Source: Parus major
Taxonomy: Eukaryota; Chordata; Aves; Passeriformes; Paridae
NCBI RefSeq assembly: GCF_001522545.3
Contig: NC_031770.1
Coordinates: 18,922,152 to 18,986,151 of the forward strand
Reading direction: 5' to 3'
DNA: 64,000 nt
The stretch's first letter is position 1; the number at the start of each line of letters is the position of its first letter. Shown here in pieces: positions 25,849-38,609 of this stretch. The notes under the pieces were generated by a model that did not search any database, had not been told where the DNA came from, and saw only the letters and a list, made by a program, of their open reading frames with translations. The translations under genes were made by a program, and so were the position numbers.

Positions 25849-25862
25849 CCCCGCCCCACGTG
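25849..25862 (-). promoter_or_regulatory. E-box CACGTG joined to an SP1-type GC box
   Basis: A perfect palindromic E-box CACGTG at 25857-25862 runs directly into GGGGCGGGG (25857-25849) on the minus strand, 15 bp upstream of the TATA box. In mammalian TGFB2 the E-box at this position binds USF1/USF2. Use of the same factors here is inference by homology. Confidence 0.8.
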
Positions 25863-25879
25863 CTCGGCTCGCTGCGAAG

Positions 25880-25885
25880 TGACGT
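25880..25885 (-). promoter_or_regulatory. CRE/ATF half-site upstream of TGFB2
   Basis: TGACGT on plus (ACGTCA on minus, within CCACGTCACTTCG), 17 bp upstream of the E-box. The CRE, E-box, GC box and TATA order is the known core layout of the mammalian TGFB2 promoter, where ATF/CREB factors act on the CRE. Confidence 0.8.
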
Positions 25886-28800
25886 GGAGGGGCTGCGGGA
25901 GCGGAGGGCTCCGCGCCGCCGCCCGGCTATTTATTCCCCTCCGCGCCACCGGCGGGGGACTCGCCGCAGCCCGGCCGCTGCCGAGGTGCCTCACCCCGGG
26001 GCAAGGAGAGGGGAGGCAGCTCACAGCCCAGAAGAAAAAAGCAAGTTCGGCCAGGCTTTTATTTTACTTCTTGTTTAAATAAAGGCTTTAGTGCTTATTT
26101 CACCTTTTATTAAAGTAATTGGGCCAAATAGCACTCTGGCGTTAGAGGAAGAATAACACGCCTCTTGGACACCGCTCAGACGCGTTCCTGTTCAAGGTTG
26201 CGGGGCAGCTCTGCCCGCTGCTCTGTCGCAGAACGCTCCTCGGCGCTGCCCCTGAGTTTCACTTCCAAGTGTGTTTTGGGCGATTCTCGCTGTTCCCCGG
26301 ATACCTTGGTAATCGGTACTACCGGCCAAAGAGGGAGAGACAACAGACGAGGAGGATTTGCTCCTTCGCCGAGGTCTCCACTCCTGTCAGAAGCGTGCAA
26401 ATACATCCTCATCTGCACTTGACAGAAACTCTCAAGCCCCAAATGCTTTGGCTATGCCTGTAATTCAATTTTTCCGCTGCCTCTTTTGGCTACAACAAAC
26501 ATCACAGGCTCCATCCATACCCTACTCTGCCCCAGGGAAATCACTCCACAGTCTACTAGGCATCTACTTATTGCCATAAAGCTTTTATTTTACAGTTCAT
26601 TTATCACCACTGTACATTAACTTTAAAAAGTGATCAAGTAGCCTTTTTCTTTACTCTCACCCATTTTAGCTCTTCATTCCCTTCTGAATTAAGTTATCAC
26701 AGGTTTTACTTGCCAGAACTTTCCAACAACATCATCCAAAGTGGGGCAAGGCTGTTTTTGAAGACCCTCTATTTTCAGAGATGAAGAAAGATGTAGAAGA
26801 GGTACTTGAAGGGCCATAGGTGTTCCCAAGAACAGCTCAGCCATTGCCAGTGGGTAATCACACACAAGAGAAAGGAGGTAGCACAACTGGCACCTGGAAG
26901 CACACTGAGAATCATGTAAGACACAAACCAGCCAAACACCACTGAAGGCTTCCTCCAGCTGACCACACCTCAGGAACCATCTTCTTTCTGCAAAATTTTC
27001 AAATGTTTTCTAAAGCTGGAGAACGCCAGTCCCCAGATTAAATGCGAGTTTTTCCTTCCCAGTGAGGAAAAGTGCTTCCTCTGAGCAGCTGTGGCTGTGT
27101 GCTGGGGTGATGGAGGCACCCAGCAGCACGGAGCTGCCACACGCTGTTTGCCTTGGCAGGGCTCTGCTGCGGGGGAATCTCGCGCCAACACGGAGCTAAC
27201 CTCGGACTGCTGTGGGTACCAGCAACGATGACGTTCTGCGAGAGATGGAGGAGCTATGAAAATATATTTTTGACAGGTATGTGTACACACACAGGCTCTA
27301 AAAGTAAACTTCATTCTTTACCAGCATGTGGGTATGTACAGCCCTACACACAAGCAAGACTGCATCCTCACGATGCAAGAGTTAATAGTGCTTTCCACTT
27401 AAATCCATGAATTCCTGCAAGGCCAGATTAAACCTCTCTGCCACAACATCACTCTTTTACTGCTGTACATGTCAATGTCCTGCTCCTACTGACCTCAAAA
27501 ACACAGCTGCAGTGTCAGGAATGGCAACGTTTCCAAAATTACTCAAATAAACAAGCAAGCTCAACATGTAGACTCAGCTGGTTTCACTTCTGCAGCACAC
27601 CTGTACAAAACCAAAGGGACAGTTCCTTGAGCTGTTACATCTCACAGCTCCACTGCTAGCCAGCTGAGGAATCAGCTCTGTTACACGAGGTACCTCAACC
27701 GCAAATACTTCTAAAGAAAAGGGTTATTAAATTATTTCCTCCAAAAGCTACAGCTGAAACCATGAAGGAATTCCTTATACAGCAACTACAGCCCTGTAAC
27801 ACTTGACTCTGTGTACCACTCACCTCAAGGGCTTCAGAGCAGTGACTGGGACAGTGCTGGACACCCTCCTCAGGCATGGAACTTACCCCCATCTCTCAGG
27901 ATCGCTCTGTAGACACAACCCGCCGGACTACAAAGTGTTTTGATCCTTGAAAGTTTATTATTGCTGGGAGAAAAAAACAAAAACCCAACCAACCCTTACT
28001 GCAGTGACTTTTACAAATCCTGAAGCCTTAGGGATGCCCTGCTGAAGGCCACCAACCCCCATGTGTTCAGTGCCCAGCTGGTCACGCTGCCAACAGAGCT
28101 GCAGGAGGTCCAAGATCCAGAGAAACCCTCTGTGTAACCTTACAGAGATCCAGCCAGGCTGACAGCAAACCAGTTCAACTAGATTTTGAAAGTTGCTGAG
28201 ATTCCTTCTGATTTGGCAATGATTCCTCAATGTCTTTTAGACCATCTAGGGAAAAAAAAAGGAAAAAAAAAAGAAAAAAAAATAGAAAATAATTAAGATA
28301 AATCTTGGGTTTGTTCTCATCTGAGAAAAACCCTTTTCTTCTCTTCTGACCCTTTTACTGTGACACAGAGCATCAAGGTTAGCCAGGTGCATGTCTCCAT
28401 TTTGCCTTATGACTGCAACAAAGCTGGATTCCCTTAAACTTCCTGATGTCACCATGGTGGTGTTTTTGCCATGCAGAACGTCCTGAGCATGCATACTCCA
28501 TTCCAAAAGTCCTGGCCACTTGGGCTATATCCCCAGCAGCTGCAGAAGCCCACCACACACACCTGAGTTGCTCCAGTTTGCTCCAGGAAGGTACACCTAC
28601 CTGCTAGCCATATCATTCAAATACACATCCATATTCATAAACAATTATTTTCCATTATGTAATCTAAATGGAAAATACCTGGAACATATGCATCATGATA
28701 GATCTGGTTTTAGTTCTAAAATCTTCCCCTGACACATTTAAGGAGGCTTTTTTTGCCACCAAAGCCCTGCAAACTAGACTCAAACAGGTGTCATTTGTAC

Positions 28801-29389
28801 TTTGCTAAAGCGAGGAACACATACAGAAGGCAATCAAAAATTGTCAGAAATGGCAGAACCAAACTGCAGGCACTCAACAAAGCTGGATAAAGTTTTATAC
28901 CACAGAATTCAACTAGAAAATTACTTTTTACAAAGGTAATTCTACTTCTACATTCTACTGTTAATTTTTGTGACTATTATCCCAATTACAACTTTCTGTT
29001 TTATCTTGCAAAGGTTTTTAGCTTTTATTCATTCCACAATAGCTTTTATTGATGACTACCTGTTAGTTTCAAAAGCTGCTGGGATTATCTGCCACTGAAG
29101 TTTAACTCATCTGACATTTATCTCTTCCCTGAGCCTCTATAAAATGGCCTTGTCCTGTGGGGCTGCTGCCAGTGGAAGCTTTGTAAGTCAGAAAGTGGGA
29201 ATGGGCCCTTAGCATGCATATGGGGAAAGAACAGAACTTATCTGTTTTGGTGCTTTTAATTCAATACAATACTGTCTTTTTTACGTATTCTTTTTTTTTT
29301 TTTTTAATAAACACTAACTGTTTATTAGAAAAACAGGGACACCTGGAAAGTTACTTCACTAAATGTTAAGGTTTCATGTTTCCTATTAA

Positions 29390-29720
29390 GTTAAAAATTA
29401 CGTGGTCAAGATTTTACAATTTGTGGTTTCTTTTTAGATTGTTTTGGTTATACGCAAATGCGCTGTGCAAAATACAAAGGCAATAATCTTTCTAAAAACT
29501 GCTGACGACCAGGTCATTAAGTAAGGTGGCTGGTCACATTTCATAAACTAAAGAACATTGTTGGAAGAGGAATAACTTTTAAAAGTTAAGAGGTGACTTT
29601 TGTAAATTCTCACACTGATGACGAGTGTAGGATGATTGCACAATTAATTCTTTGTGAGACGCACAGAAATCTGCAGCCGTAACTGTGGTTGTGTAGAATC
29701 TCAGCCATTCTGATGCAGGG
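29390..29720. promoter_or_regulatory. Candidate upstream enhancer of TGFB2
   Basis: An AT-rich but non-repetitive block that keeps several CpGs (ACGCAAATGCGCTG near 29452, GCTGACGACC near 29503, GATGACGAG near 29619) and a CAATTAATTC homeodomain-like core near 29641. Retained CpG in AT-rich DNA can mark constrained non-coding sequence. It lies about 3.5 kb upstream of the TGFB2 start. No alignment was possible, so this is a suggestion only. Confidence 0.2.
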
Positions 29721-30170
29721 TGCTAGGGAAAAAAAACTTCTGAATTCTCCTTTTTATAAAAATACACGTATAAAGGTTCAACTCGGAGAGCCAAGGTGGC
29801 ACCTAATAAAGGTGAGGCAAAGAGGAGATGACAAATAATGGAAAATTGTAATATATACTACAATAAAACCTTAGATTTTACTGTTTATTATCCTTAGTGA
29901 AGTAGAAGTCCATACCTCTGTGCTGCACATTTCATTAGTGTGTGCTGTAACGCCTGGATGAATTTGAGAGCAAACCCTGCTGACCTTACTAACACAAGCA
30001 GCCCCCCTGCTCCAGGATTGCATTTCACACAACCACAGCCCATTCCTGCAGCACTCATGTTCCAGAAGATAAAGGCTATTTTATAGAACATGCTGTTTGA
30101 CACGCAAGACTGCTACCCATATATACATATGTAACTTCTTGTCAACTTGCAAATCAAAGGTATGTTTCTG

Positions 30171-30207
30171 ATATATATATATATGGAGAGAGAGAGAGAG
30201 AGAGAGA
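30171..30207. repeat. Compound microsatellite (AT)n(GA)n
   Basis: Seven AT units (30171-30184) followed by about eleven GA units (30185-30207), with AT-rich TATATA-type sequence continuing to about 30365. Likely polymorphic. Confidence 0.9.
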
Positions 30208-33200
30208 TAATCTGTGTGAACCAGAACTTCTTTTAAATATATATAAAACAAATATAAAACATATAACAGGAATAAGAACTTCTGCTTTTATATACATTTA
30301 TAGACACACACATTTTTGTGTACTTATATGTATTCATATATACATACCTATATACATAAAAAAAGCTCTCATTCCTACAAATAGATTTAATAATTTCAGT
30401 GGGAACAGTCACAAGTCAACAGGATCTGATCCAAAAAGCCATTCAGGTGTCATCCCTGAGAACTTATGGAATGGCATCATCTCCCACCATCAGGTAAGAA
30501 TACAAAGCTTTAATGTCCACACAGCAGTGTATAGTCTGTCTAAAACTGCAGCTTAATAAAAGCCATCCAGAATGCAATTAACCCAAAAAAAACCTGTTAC
30601 CAAAGACCACCAAAAAATCTTAAAAACAACAACAACACTGGAACTTTAGACAGGACACCTCAAGCCAGAATGACTAAAATCTAAAGGGGAAAAAAATTCT
30701 TATGGATAAGAGGAAAAAGAGAATGGAAAGGAACATCACTTTAGTCTGTATTTCAGTGCTAGGTTATTCTTCACATTTTACATGGCTAGGATTTCCAACT
30801 CCTTAAAATAGCTTCTCTCCAGTGAAGTTGCACCCTGTCTCCACAGAGGACAGCCAGACATTAGGGGTCTAGGGAAGCATCAATAGCCTAAAACCCTTAT
30901 CCTAAAAACACACACATTTCCTATAAAGGCTGCACACATCAGCGCTGCATCCAAAGAGGTTTCTGCTTCCAGCAGCTGAGTTCCAGGACTTGAATCAGTT
31001 AAGATTCAAGTTCTCATAAAAACTTTGCCAGAGAAGTTTCCCCATGGTTACACCTCCTGGAGTTTGATCCCCTCATGAGCTTTCCCAAATCTGCTTGTCA
31101 GCCTTGAGGATGCCACACTAATCTTCTATGTATCATTCCAGTTTTAGTCTATATGCCGCTGAAAAAAAGGCCTTCCTTAATCCTAGCACCTGTGGTTTTA
31201 ATCACCACAGGAAATCCTGTTTCCACTTAAGTCAGTAAGACTTAAATATCAGCAGAGGAAAATGATCAGATTCACTAACTAAAAATAAAAATAAAATAAG
31301 ACAGAGAAATATAAGCTCAGTGGTTTATAAACCAAAGGGCCTTGACATCTACTTATAGCAAGCATGACAAAGTAAAGACAGTAGGGTAAAAGTCATCCCT
31401 TTAATCTCAAGGTTTGAACTCGTGACCTGCATCTCCTTCTCAGTATTACAGCTGTTGCCTTCTCTTTCTGAACTGCATGGTGATGATTTCGGTTATACCT
31501 CATTAAGTAACACACAAATGATATCTGTAAATATTGGATTCCTAACAGAGCATCCACTGGAGTTTATTCAACAAATTAAAACCATGTAACTCAAGTTAGA
31601 ATATGCACCCAGATTGAGCTGTTGAAATTTTAAGAAAATTACGTGTATAGCAAGATTAACTGGCAGCAACTTCAAAAATGGGCCAGCCAGTAATGCCACA
31701 TTTAAATCATATTCTGCAGCTACACAAAACAAACAGCTCTGTGTCTGGCATCCTGACTTCTTCACAAACTGCCTATGCAGTCTGCACAACTGAAAAGCTC
31801 CAATAAGCTAACACAGCTTCAGAAATGCTTTTTTCCTAATGGTTTTTAAGCAACACGTGTTCAAGAATGTCCTAGAAAGCTTGCAGAAAGCAATGCATTT
31901 TCATATTACTGCACGAAACAAAACCAAACCAGACTTCATGTAGTACCAAGCTTCTGTGCTGTACTCACCAGATCAGTGCAGAGGTCTTTGCCTCTCAGCC
32001 TAACACATTTTTAAACCCATTTTCTATGCCTCACTACTGAAATCAATGAATGCAGTATTCCTGAATGGCTGATCAAACTACATCCTCCCAGACAGATGGT
32101 TTGAGCTTGGTGACTCCTAGAATTAAACAGAAAGATTCATTTCTGTATCACTAATTTTGATCTATATCCAGATTATTTTAGAGCTGGATCTTGAACAGGT
32201 CACCTCTGTGGAGTGGCAAAGATGTTCAGCATTTGCTTCCCCTGAATCACTGACCTTTTAGGTGGGATTGCAATTGAAGTAACCTACTCCCCTGGTTTTA
32301 GCTGGGCTCTATGGACCAGTCTCTAAACTTCCCCATCATGGATATAGACTGACAGCTGAAATGACTCCTCTCACAAATTCCAATGTCATTCGAACATTTA
32401 CCTGATCAACAATTAAATCAGAGTGTAAAAATCCCTACAAATTGGCTGCAAATGTGCATCAGAACCAGTAGTGTCTCACATAAAGGACCTGAGTCCATGA
32501 GCTCATCACTGCAATCCTATGAAATTAAAAGCAATTAATTCATCATGAGACTAATAGTCCAGCAATGTACTTCAGCAGCAAGTGAAGTGAATGAGAATCA
32601 AAGGCAACAGCCTGTGTCTGGGAGGCACAATATTGACATAGAAAGACACACATTTCCCTTCTTACTTGAACAATCTTCTTCACATAAAATCTGTTCCACT
32701 TCTTTAATTCTAGACAATGATACCAAAATTTAAAATAAAAGAATACTCCAGTAGTTAAAAAAAAAGGCAAAACATAGCAGATGGAGAGAACAGCAGTGGC
32801 ACTGGCAATCCTGGTCTGACCTGCTGGTTGCAGTGCTACAACATCAGAAAGATATTCAGCATCTTGCAAGGCTTGACCAGTCCCTTTCTAATACAAAAAA
32901 GTCCACAAGAATACCAATATATCATCCTTCCAATCTGATCAATGTTCACAGTGGAAGTATGTTTATACTTGGGTCTAATACATTGTTTGAGCTGAGTAAT
33001 GCATCCTTAAACTGAGGATCTTGTCAGAAGGTTCTGAAAAATCTTCAGTCTTTTTCTGTTAATCATGAACAGACATTTCAGAATTTTATGAAGTCTTTTC
33101 TTAATTAATGAGCCTTTCTTTCATAAGGTTGTACCAAATTTCAGCAGGTACTGTCAAATACTTCACTCCTCTAAAAAGCCACTATATACAAAACCACACT

Positions 33201-34423
33201 CTTGTTACCTTTTGTACAAAACTATACTGCACAATATTGCAGTACTGTGCAATGTGAACCTCTTTTGAAACTCAGGATTGTAAGTGAGGATGCACAGTAC
33301 CCCGTGGTAGAAAGACTGACAGTGTGTGTTTGATTGCCCTTTGCCTCCAAGCAGCCCTGGGAGGTGGGACTGGGAAGGTGCTATGGGCAGGTATGTCAAA
33401 GGCTCAATTACAACAGCTCAGGGACTCAGCTCTCCAGTTTTCACTCAGCTGCCTGACTTCAGGCACCCTTCCTGAAAAGGATACAGGCCAGTTCTTGTCC
33501 CTGGACATAGGGTACCCTAAGTAAAAGGCTGCTTCACTGCCCACAAAACTCACAATTTATGGATCACTTAGAAACCACAGAAAATCCTCTTGAGATAAAC
33601 TGTACTCAACCTGAAAGTCAATGCAAAATCCACATAATCAGGAAAGCTTTTCACTATCTTGTTGCTTGAATCAAGCAACACTTTTAAGTTTTTCTGTCCT
33701 GAACAATATGAGAATGTCCTGCTTTATCAGGATAGAAAAGCAAAGTTCAAAGCAAGAGTGATTGAATAGCCATGGGTCTTAAGTCACAATCTCCACCATT
33801 ATATTCATAATCCACTTTATAAAGGGCTCACAAATGGCTAGTGGAATCTTCAAGTACGTCAGATTTTATGACAGAACTATGGCAAACAACCCCATTACCT
33901 TCTACTTAAAATCACACGTGCCTACAACACATGACTTAAAGAACTATTAACATAACATCAGCAGGTTTTATATTTAACCATTCCCTAATTACAGCATGGA
34001 GTTTCTGATAAGAAGTGTAACCAGTTTATCTTGTAAGTGAATGCTTTCTATTAATTATTCAGCTACTTCTGAGAACATTATGTCTATAAGAAATCCTAGT
34101 GGTATGAAAACCTTAATGCAAGTGTGATCCTGGTTAGCAGTTCACTATTAACACCACCACATTTACTGAGAACACAGTGAAGAAACACTAAGAAAATGCT
34201 GTAAAATGATGCTCCAGAAGTTCATGCACTGGCATGAAAGAATGGGCTATTGAAGCAACTGTGGCACTGTGAAGAAATAATGATTTTTATGAGTATTCCT
34301 AAAATAACCTTCCAAAGTGCCTCTTGGAAACACTCCTTGTGCTCATGAGTTCACATCCAGAAGCTTGATGAAAGTGCCATATTTCATTTAACCATTTCGT
34401 ATCCAACAGGTGTAACACATGGA

Positions 34424-34455
34424 TTTAAACAAAAATAAGTTTAAACAAAAATAAG
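34424..34455. repeat. Perfect 16-bp tandem duplication
   Basis: TTTAAACAAAAATAAG occurs twice back to back without a mismatch, which suggests a recent duplication or an indel polymorphism. Confidence 0.9.
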
Positions 34456-37400
34456 GGATGGAACATTACACAAACACAAGGATCTTTCATGAAGGTATTC
34501 AGTTTGACTGGAGTTTCATTTTTAATATGACCCTTAAAACAGAAAAGCTATTGAAGATACATTTGAAAACAATGTTTTGTCTAAGAAGCATCAGCCATTG
34601 CTAAAAGTCTGAAGAATGATAAAAAAGCCTGTATCTGCTAGATCACTTAAACAGGTGAAACATTTGAGTTTTACATGCTGCAAGAGGTTAGAAGCCACTG
34701 CTTTAGAACAGCAGTAAATGAGATGTACAGTCTTCCACCATCTGTTAATCAAGAACTTGTTCAGTCTCCAGTGTCTGAGGTCTTAGACTCCCGAGTTTAA
34801 CATCTTATTTAGCACAGGGACACAATCTGTGTAACATGATCCTGAGTCTCCACTACCTCAAGCCTTCTCCTGGCCCTCTCACTCCTTACCTCAGCAAGTC
34901 TTGAAGAAATCATTGAGCAATTTGCAGGGATTGGAAGTGAACAACACTGATGACTGCTCTGTGTGTATATTAACTGTGCCAGGACTCATTTCATAAGAAT
35001 GAGAAGTTTGTCATTTTCAGTTGTGCAGAGTGTTTTGTGCCAGATGACTTCTGCCTTCCTCCCTGGAGACCGCTACCGAGCCAGCTCTGAACAGATGCAG
35101 CTCTACAGACCACCTTCTTCTGGAAGCATCAGATAGTCAAAAAACTTTTATGGCCTCCAAACAATTCATTTCTCTCTTTAAAACAAATTGGACCAAAAAA
35201 AGCCCTATCTTCACTAGAAAGCAGCTTCCAGCTCTTTTGTTCTGCTCAGCATGTGAACCCAGGAGAACCTGCCTCACAGCTGCAGAAGTGGGAGCTCTTC
35301 CCTCCAGGTTTTAGCAGAGAAGATGCTGTGGTACAGTGGCATCAGGCACAACAAGGAGATTCCATCACCACTCCCAAGGTGTTTCCCTAACAGGAGGCTG
35401 AAGAAAAGCAGGAACAAGACATTTTTTTTCCACAGGCCAACTCATGCTTTCCTTGCTGAAAAAAGTTAGCACAATTAATGTGAAGAGAAATTAGAACAGG
35501 GGACACAAGACATGGGGAAGAGTTGACCCTGTGCCTTCTCTTATTAAACAAAACCCTTGCTTTGCGTGCAATCCATAGAATATTAAACTTTACATACTCT
35601 GGAATTGGCTTGAAGCCTAACAAAACTGGAACCACCCCATCCTTATTGGCTTTATATAGATAGGTACAGAAATATACAAAGTTGAGATGATTCATGCTCT
35701 CTGGAATGAAGGGCAGCAGCACAGCTTTGCTTGAGCAGAGATATTCATGGGAGCGGGAAAAACAGAGCAAGCACTCTGACTGCTGGGAAAAGCTGCTGAA
35801 GGTTGTTCTTGGTAGCTGCTGAAGAGGAAGAACATTACTGAAAAAGGGGGTAGGGCAGCCCAGAGAAGAGACTGGAAGGTGCCTGGGCCAAACAAAATCT
35901 TTTGAACTGCTAGTCAACAAAAACAAAACTTGTGAAATAAAGCAGCCTAAAATCGAAATATGTAGCTAGCAATTTTAGCAATTCTCAGAGCCTCTCAGCA
36001 TATGGCAAAAAAAAAAGGATAAGGGAAAGGTACAGTATAAAATTTAAATAACTACTCAATATACATAAAAATGTAAGTATTATGCTTTCTAAAAGGCAAG
36101 AAATACTCTCCACATATAGGCTATGCACTCTAAATGAAATGGAAGTTCAAAATACCTTTAGCAATATTGATAGATTCTACATTTTTCTTAAATACACAAG
36201 AGATATTTCAGTGCTTTAATCAAAACATTACTCCAAGAATGCACAAATAAACACCCAAGTATTCTAAAAGTATTTGGAAAGCATTCTGAAATTTTTAATA
36301 ATCACCTCAGGATGTCGCAGTTCCTAAGGAAAACTTAGATTATTTTCCAGAAGTTTGATTATGGAAAGAAACTGCTGATATGAAACTAGAGAACAACTGT
36401 AGATTTAAGGGCGCTGATGTAATTTTTCCACAGAAAGCAGCTGAACTCTGTAGAGAGAAAGCAGTGTCAGGTTAGAACATTATGCTGCTTCATGGACCCA
36501 AACCCCATTGCAGCATGTTTTTACACTACACTAATGAGATGGTGACTCTCACTGCACAGCTGTACAGATGTCGAGCCTTCAGAAGCCAGGATAACCATGT
36601 GTCAAACTTCTGTGGTTTTGCCACTTGGTATTTTGGGTGTAAGCCTTCATTTGTGATAATAAATATCAGGCCACAAACTAATGTCTCCTCAGATATCTAA
36701 TATGTTTAACACTCAAAACAGCTTGAAAATCTAAACATTTCTGCTGTTAGCTTTGAGTTCTCCTGGAAGAATTATGCTACAATATATACCAGATGAACAG
36801 GCTATGGATAAGACAATGACTGCCAGTTGTTGGGATGGGTTTCTCTGCCATTTTGTACCCATATTTTTTTATCCTGCAGTACACACAAAGTTCAAGCAAT
36901 GCCTTTGTTAGGAAAATCTAAATCCTACTGCACACTGCCATGCTGAAGACTGAAAATTTCAAAGTTGCTCCTAATCATATCTTGCCTATAAGCAGGTACA
37001 AAGAAAGGTTTGTCTGTAAGGCGTCTATAGAAATGGACAGAACAGTACCATGTATTTTAAGTATCAATTCACAGGCCCCAAGGATTTTTCTTTACATAGC
37101 AAACTGGGAAATGTGATAGCAAAGTTAAACAAATGACACAGCATCAGACAGTCAGTCTGGAACAGCAAAGGCAGCAGAATTCAACCCCAGCCACTCATTT
37201 AGAACACTCTTACCACCACACAATTCCTTCTTATGCATATGCTTACATAAAATATATTCTTATTATGTGTGTTAGCTTCTGCACCTCTACAACCAACAGC
37301 TACTGAGGAGAAATTGCTGAAGCTTAAAAAAAGGCAACTGTGTTACCCTGACAGATGATTTCCAAATTTGTTACTATTATGGCCCACACATAAGAGGAAG

Positions 37401-37660
37401 GGCTCTGGTTTGACCCCATTGCAGACCTGAAGAATTAGCATTAGAGCTGACTAAACCCCACAGCATGAATCTCAGAGCTCCAGCTCCTCACTGAAAAAGA
37501 CCAGAATGCCACAATTGCAAATGAAGCAACACTGAACACAATTTTCTGTGGTGTTGCTACAAAAGCTCTCCCTCCCCAATGAAACCAATGGCAATGACTG
37601 TCTTTTCCTCTCCTACCAGTCTCTTAGCTTATACAATCTCAGAGTTGCAACAGAAAAACC

Positions 37661-37701
<41 letters not shown>

Positions 37702-37823
37702 NNNNNNNNNNNNNNNNNNNNNNNNNNNNNNNNNNNNNNNNNNNNNNNNNNNNNNNNNNNNNNNNNNNNNNNNNNNNNNNNNNNNNNNNNNNNNNNNNNN
37801 NATATATATATATATATATATAT
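37661..37823. repeat. (TA)n microsatellite with a 100-N assembly gap
   Basis: AT dinucleotides run from 37667 to 37701 and resume from 37802 to 37823. The 100 N between them (37702-37801) look like a placeholder of unknown size. The repeat lies just beyond the 3' end of RRP15, about 130-340 bp past the candidate poly(A) signals. Long TA tracts form cruciforms and are hard to assemble. Confidence 0.95.
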
Positions 37824-37951
37824 TCATACATATGTAAATACTAAACCCCATTAGTAGGGTCAAGTCTCTCTTTTTACAATTCTGTTTCCAGAGTTGTCTC
37901 CAATCAAACTATGCTCCAAGACCAGAACTATCACATTAATGGTTACTTTCC

Positions 37952-38043
37952 TTTATTATCTACAGAACCTTTTCTGGCCAAAGTAGTAAAGACTCTATAG
38001 GAGTCCGATAACTTTACAAGGTGACGGCATTTCTGTGTTTATT
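37952..38043 (-). terminator. Candidate RRP15 polyadenylation signals
   Basis: Two AATAAA hexamers lie on the minus strand, at 38043-38038 and 37957-37952. They are the first perfect hexamers I find downstream of the RRP15 stop codon (38457) and give a 3' UTR of roughly 0.42-0.5 kb. Which one is used is not determined. Confidence 0.5.
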
Positions 38044-38456
38044 GTAAGCCATTTCTATTGCAAATTGCAACAACTTCTCAAAGTACAGCAGTGATTTGGA
38101 AATGCAGGCACACTAATACATCAATTGCCATGACTAATGTATAAACTTTTAATGACCTTGGCAAAATCTATCTTTCATTGGGCAAGTGCCACTATTTTGA
38201 CTGTACAAAATGTTTTGGAAATATGTTGAAAATTATACTTGTTTTGGAAAATATTTCAGGATTTCAGTATAGCAAATGGAGTTATATTAAATAAAAGTTT
38301 GACATGGAGGAGAAAACACTCCAAGGTTGTGTAAGTCTTTTTTTTTTCCTTTTAAAAGAGGTATCCTCCAAGTGTTGTACATTCATAGAATGCTGGCTTT
38401 TTATCCAAACAAACTTAAAAAGATAAAAAATTATCTTGAATGGTTTTCAGTTTCAT
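38044..38456 (-). other. RRP15: RRP15 3' untranslated region (inferred)
   Basis: Runs from the stop codon at 38457 to the first AATAAA at 38043-38038. It is AT-rich with a ten-A run on the sense strand near 38345. The extent is inferred from the poly(A) signal only. Confidence 0.5.
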
Positions 38457-38609
38457 TCAGTCACTGTCATCTTCTTGTTTCAGACCACCTCCTTCTTCAC
38501 TGTTGCCTTCTCCATCACTTTCCTTGTCCCAGTCCTTCATAGATGCTCCCATCATGAAGTCATCACGGAGAATATTCCATTCTGGCCCCTCTTCAGATTT
38601 CACTTCACC
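38457..38609 (-). CDS. RRP15: RRP15, coding exon 5 (C-terminus)
   Basis: Last coding exon, 51 codons including TGA, residues 215-264. After the acceptor (AAACATTCAG|GGTGAAGTG) it reads [11 protein letters not shown], then the family's most conserved C-terminal stretch [18 protein letters not shown], close to human RRP15. A divergent acidic tail ends QEDDSD. It joins exon 4 in phase 0. The protein acts in the nucleolus in 27S pre-rRNA processing and 60S subunit maturation, as known for yeast Rrp15 and human RRP15. Confidence 0.97.
   Translation of the reverse strand, partial: GEVKSEEGPEWNILRDDFMMGASMKDWDKESDGEGNSEEGGGLKQEDDSD

Larger units (their letters stand above)
25150..26020. other. CpG island over the TGFB2 promoter and 5' leader
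   Basis: About 870 bp of very GC-rich sequence dense in CpG, sharply different from the AT-rich flanks. It covers the promoter and distal 5' UTR of TGFB2. Long open frames on both strands here (for example 320 codons at 25116-26078 plus) reflect the scarcity of stop codons in GC-rich DNA and are not read as genes. Confidence 0.9.
26021..37950. other. Intergenic region between RRP15 and TGFB2
   Basis: About 12 kb separates the 3' end of RRP15 from the TGFB2 promoter. I see no convincing gene. The longest frame, 179 codons at 35387-35926 minus, lacks recognisable domains and is about what chance gives in 64 kb. Contents are simple repeats (30171-30207; 34424-34455), scattered A/T runs (28250-28282, 29291-29305) and a possible regulatory block at 29390-29720. 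Being directly upstream of TGFB2, it is where distal enhancers of that gene would be expected. Confidence 0.75.

Noticed and set aside
25116..26078. 320-codon plus-strand open frame, and others, in the TGFB2 CpG island
   Set aside because: Arg/Pro/Ala-rich composition follows from GC-rich DNA with few stop codons. The frames overlap the promoter and show no domain.
29138..29144. TATAAAA on the plus strand as a core promoter
   Set aside because: No CpG island, open frame or splice signals downstream. Such hexamers are common in AT-rich DNA.
31381..31440. tRNA B-box-like GAGTTCAAACC on the minus strand (near 31410-31421), possible tRNA or SINE
   Set aside because: No convincing A box and no cloverleaf could be drawn. 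At most a very old SINE remnant.
35387..35926. 179-codon minus-strand open frame between the genes
   Set aside because: No recognisable domain, Ser/Cys/Phe-rich translation, no splice or promoter context. About one frame of this length is expected by chance in a window this size.
37548..37863. Open frames reading through the TA repeat and N gap
   Set aside because: Tyr-Ile repeats translated from (TA)n with unknown residues across the gap; not genes.
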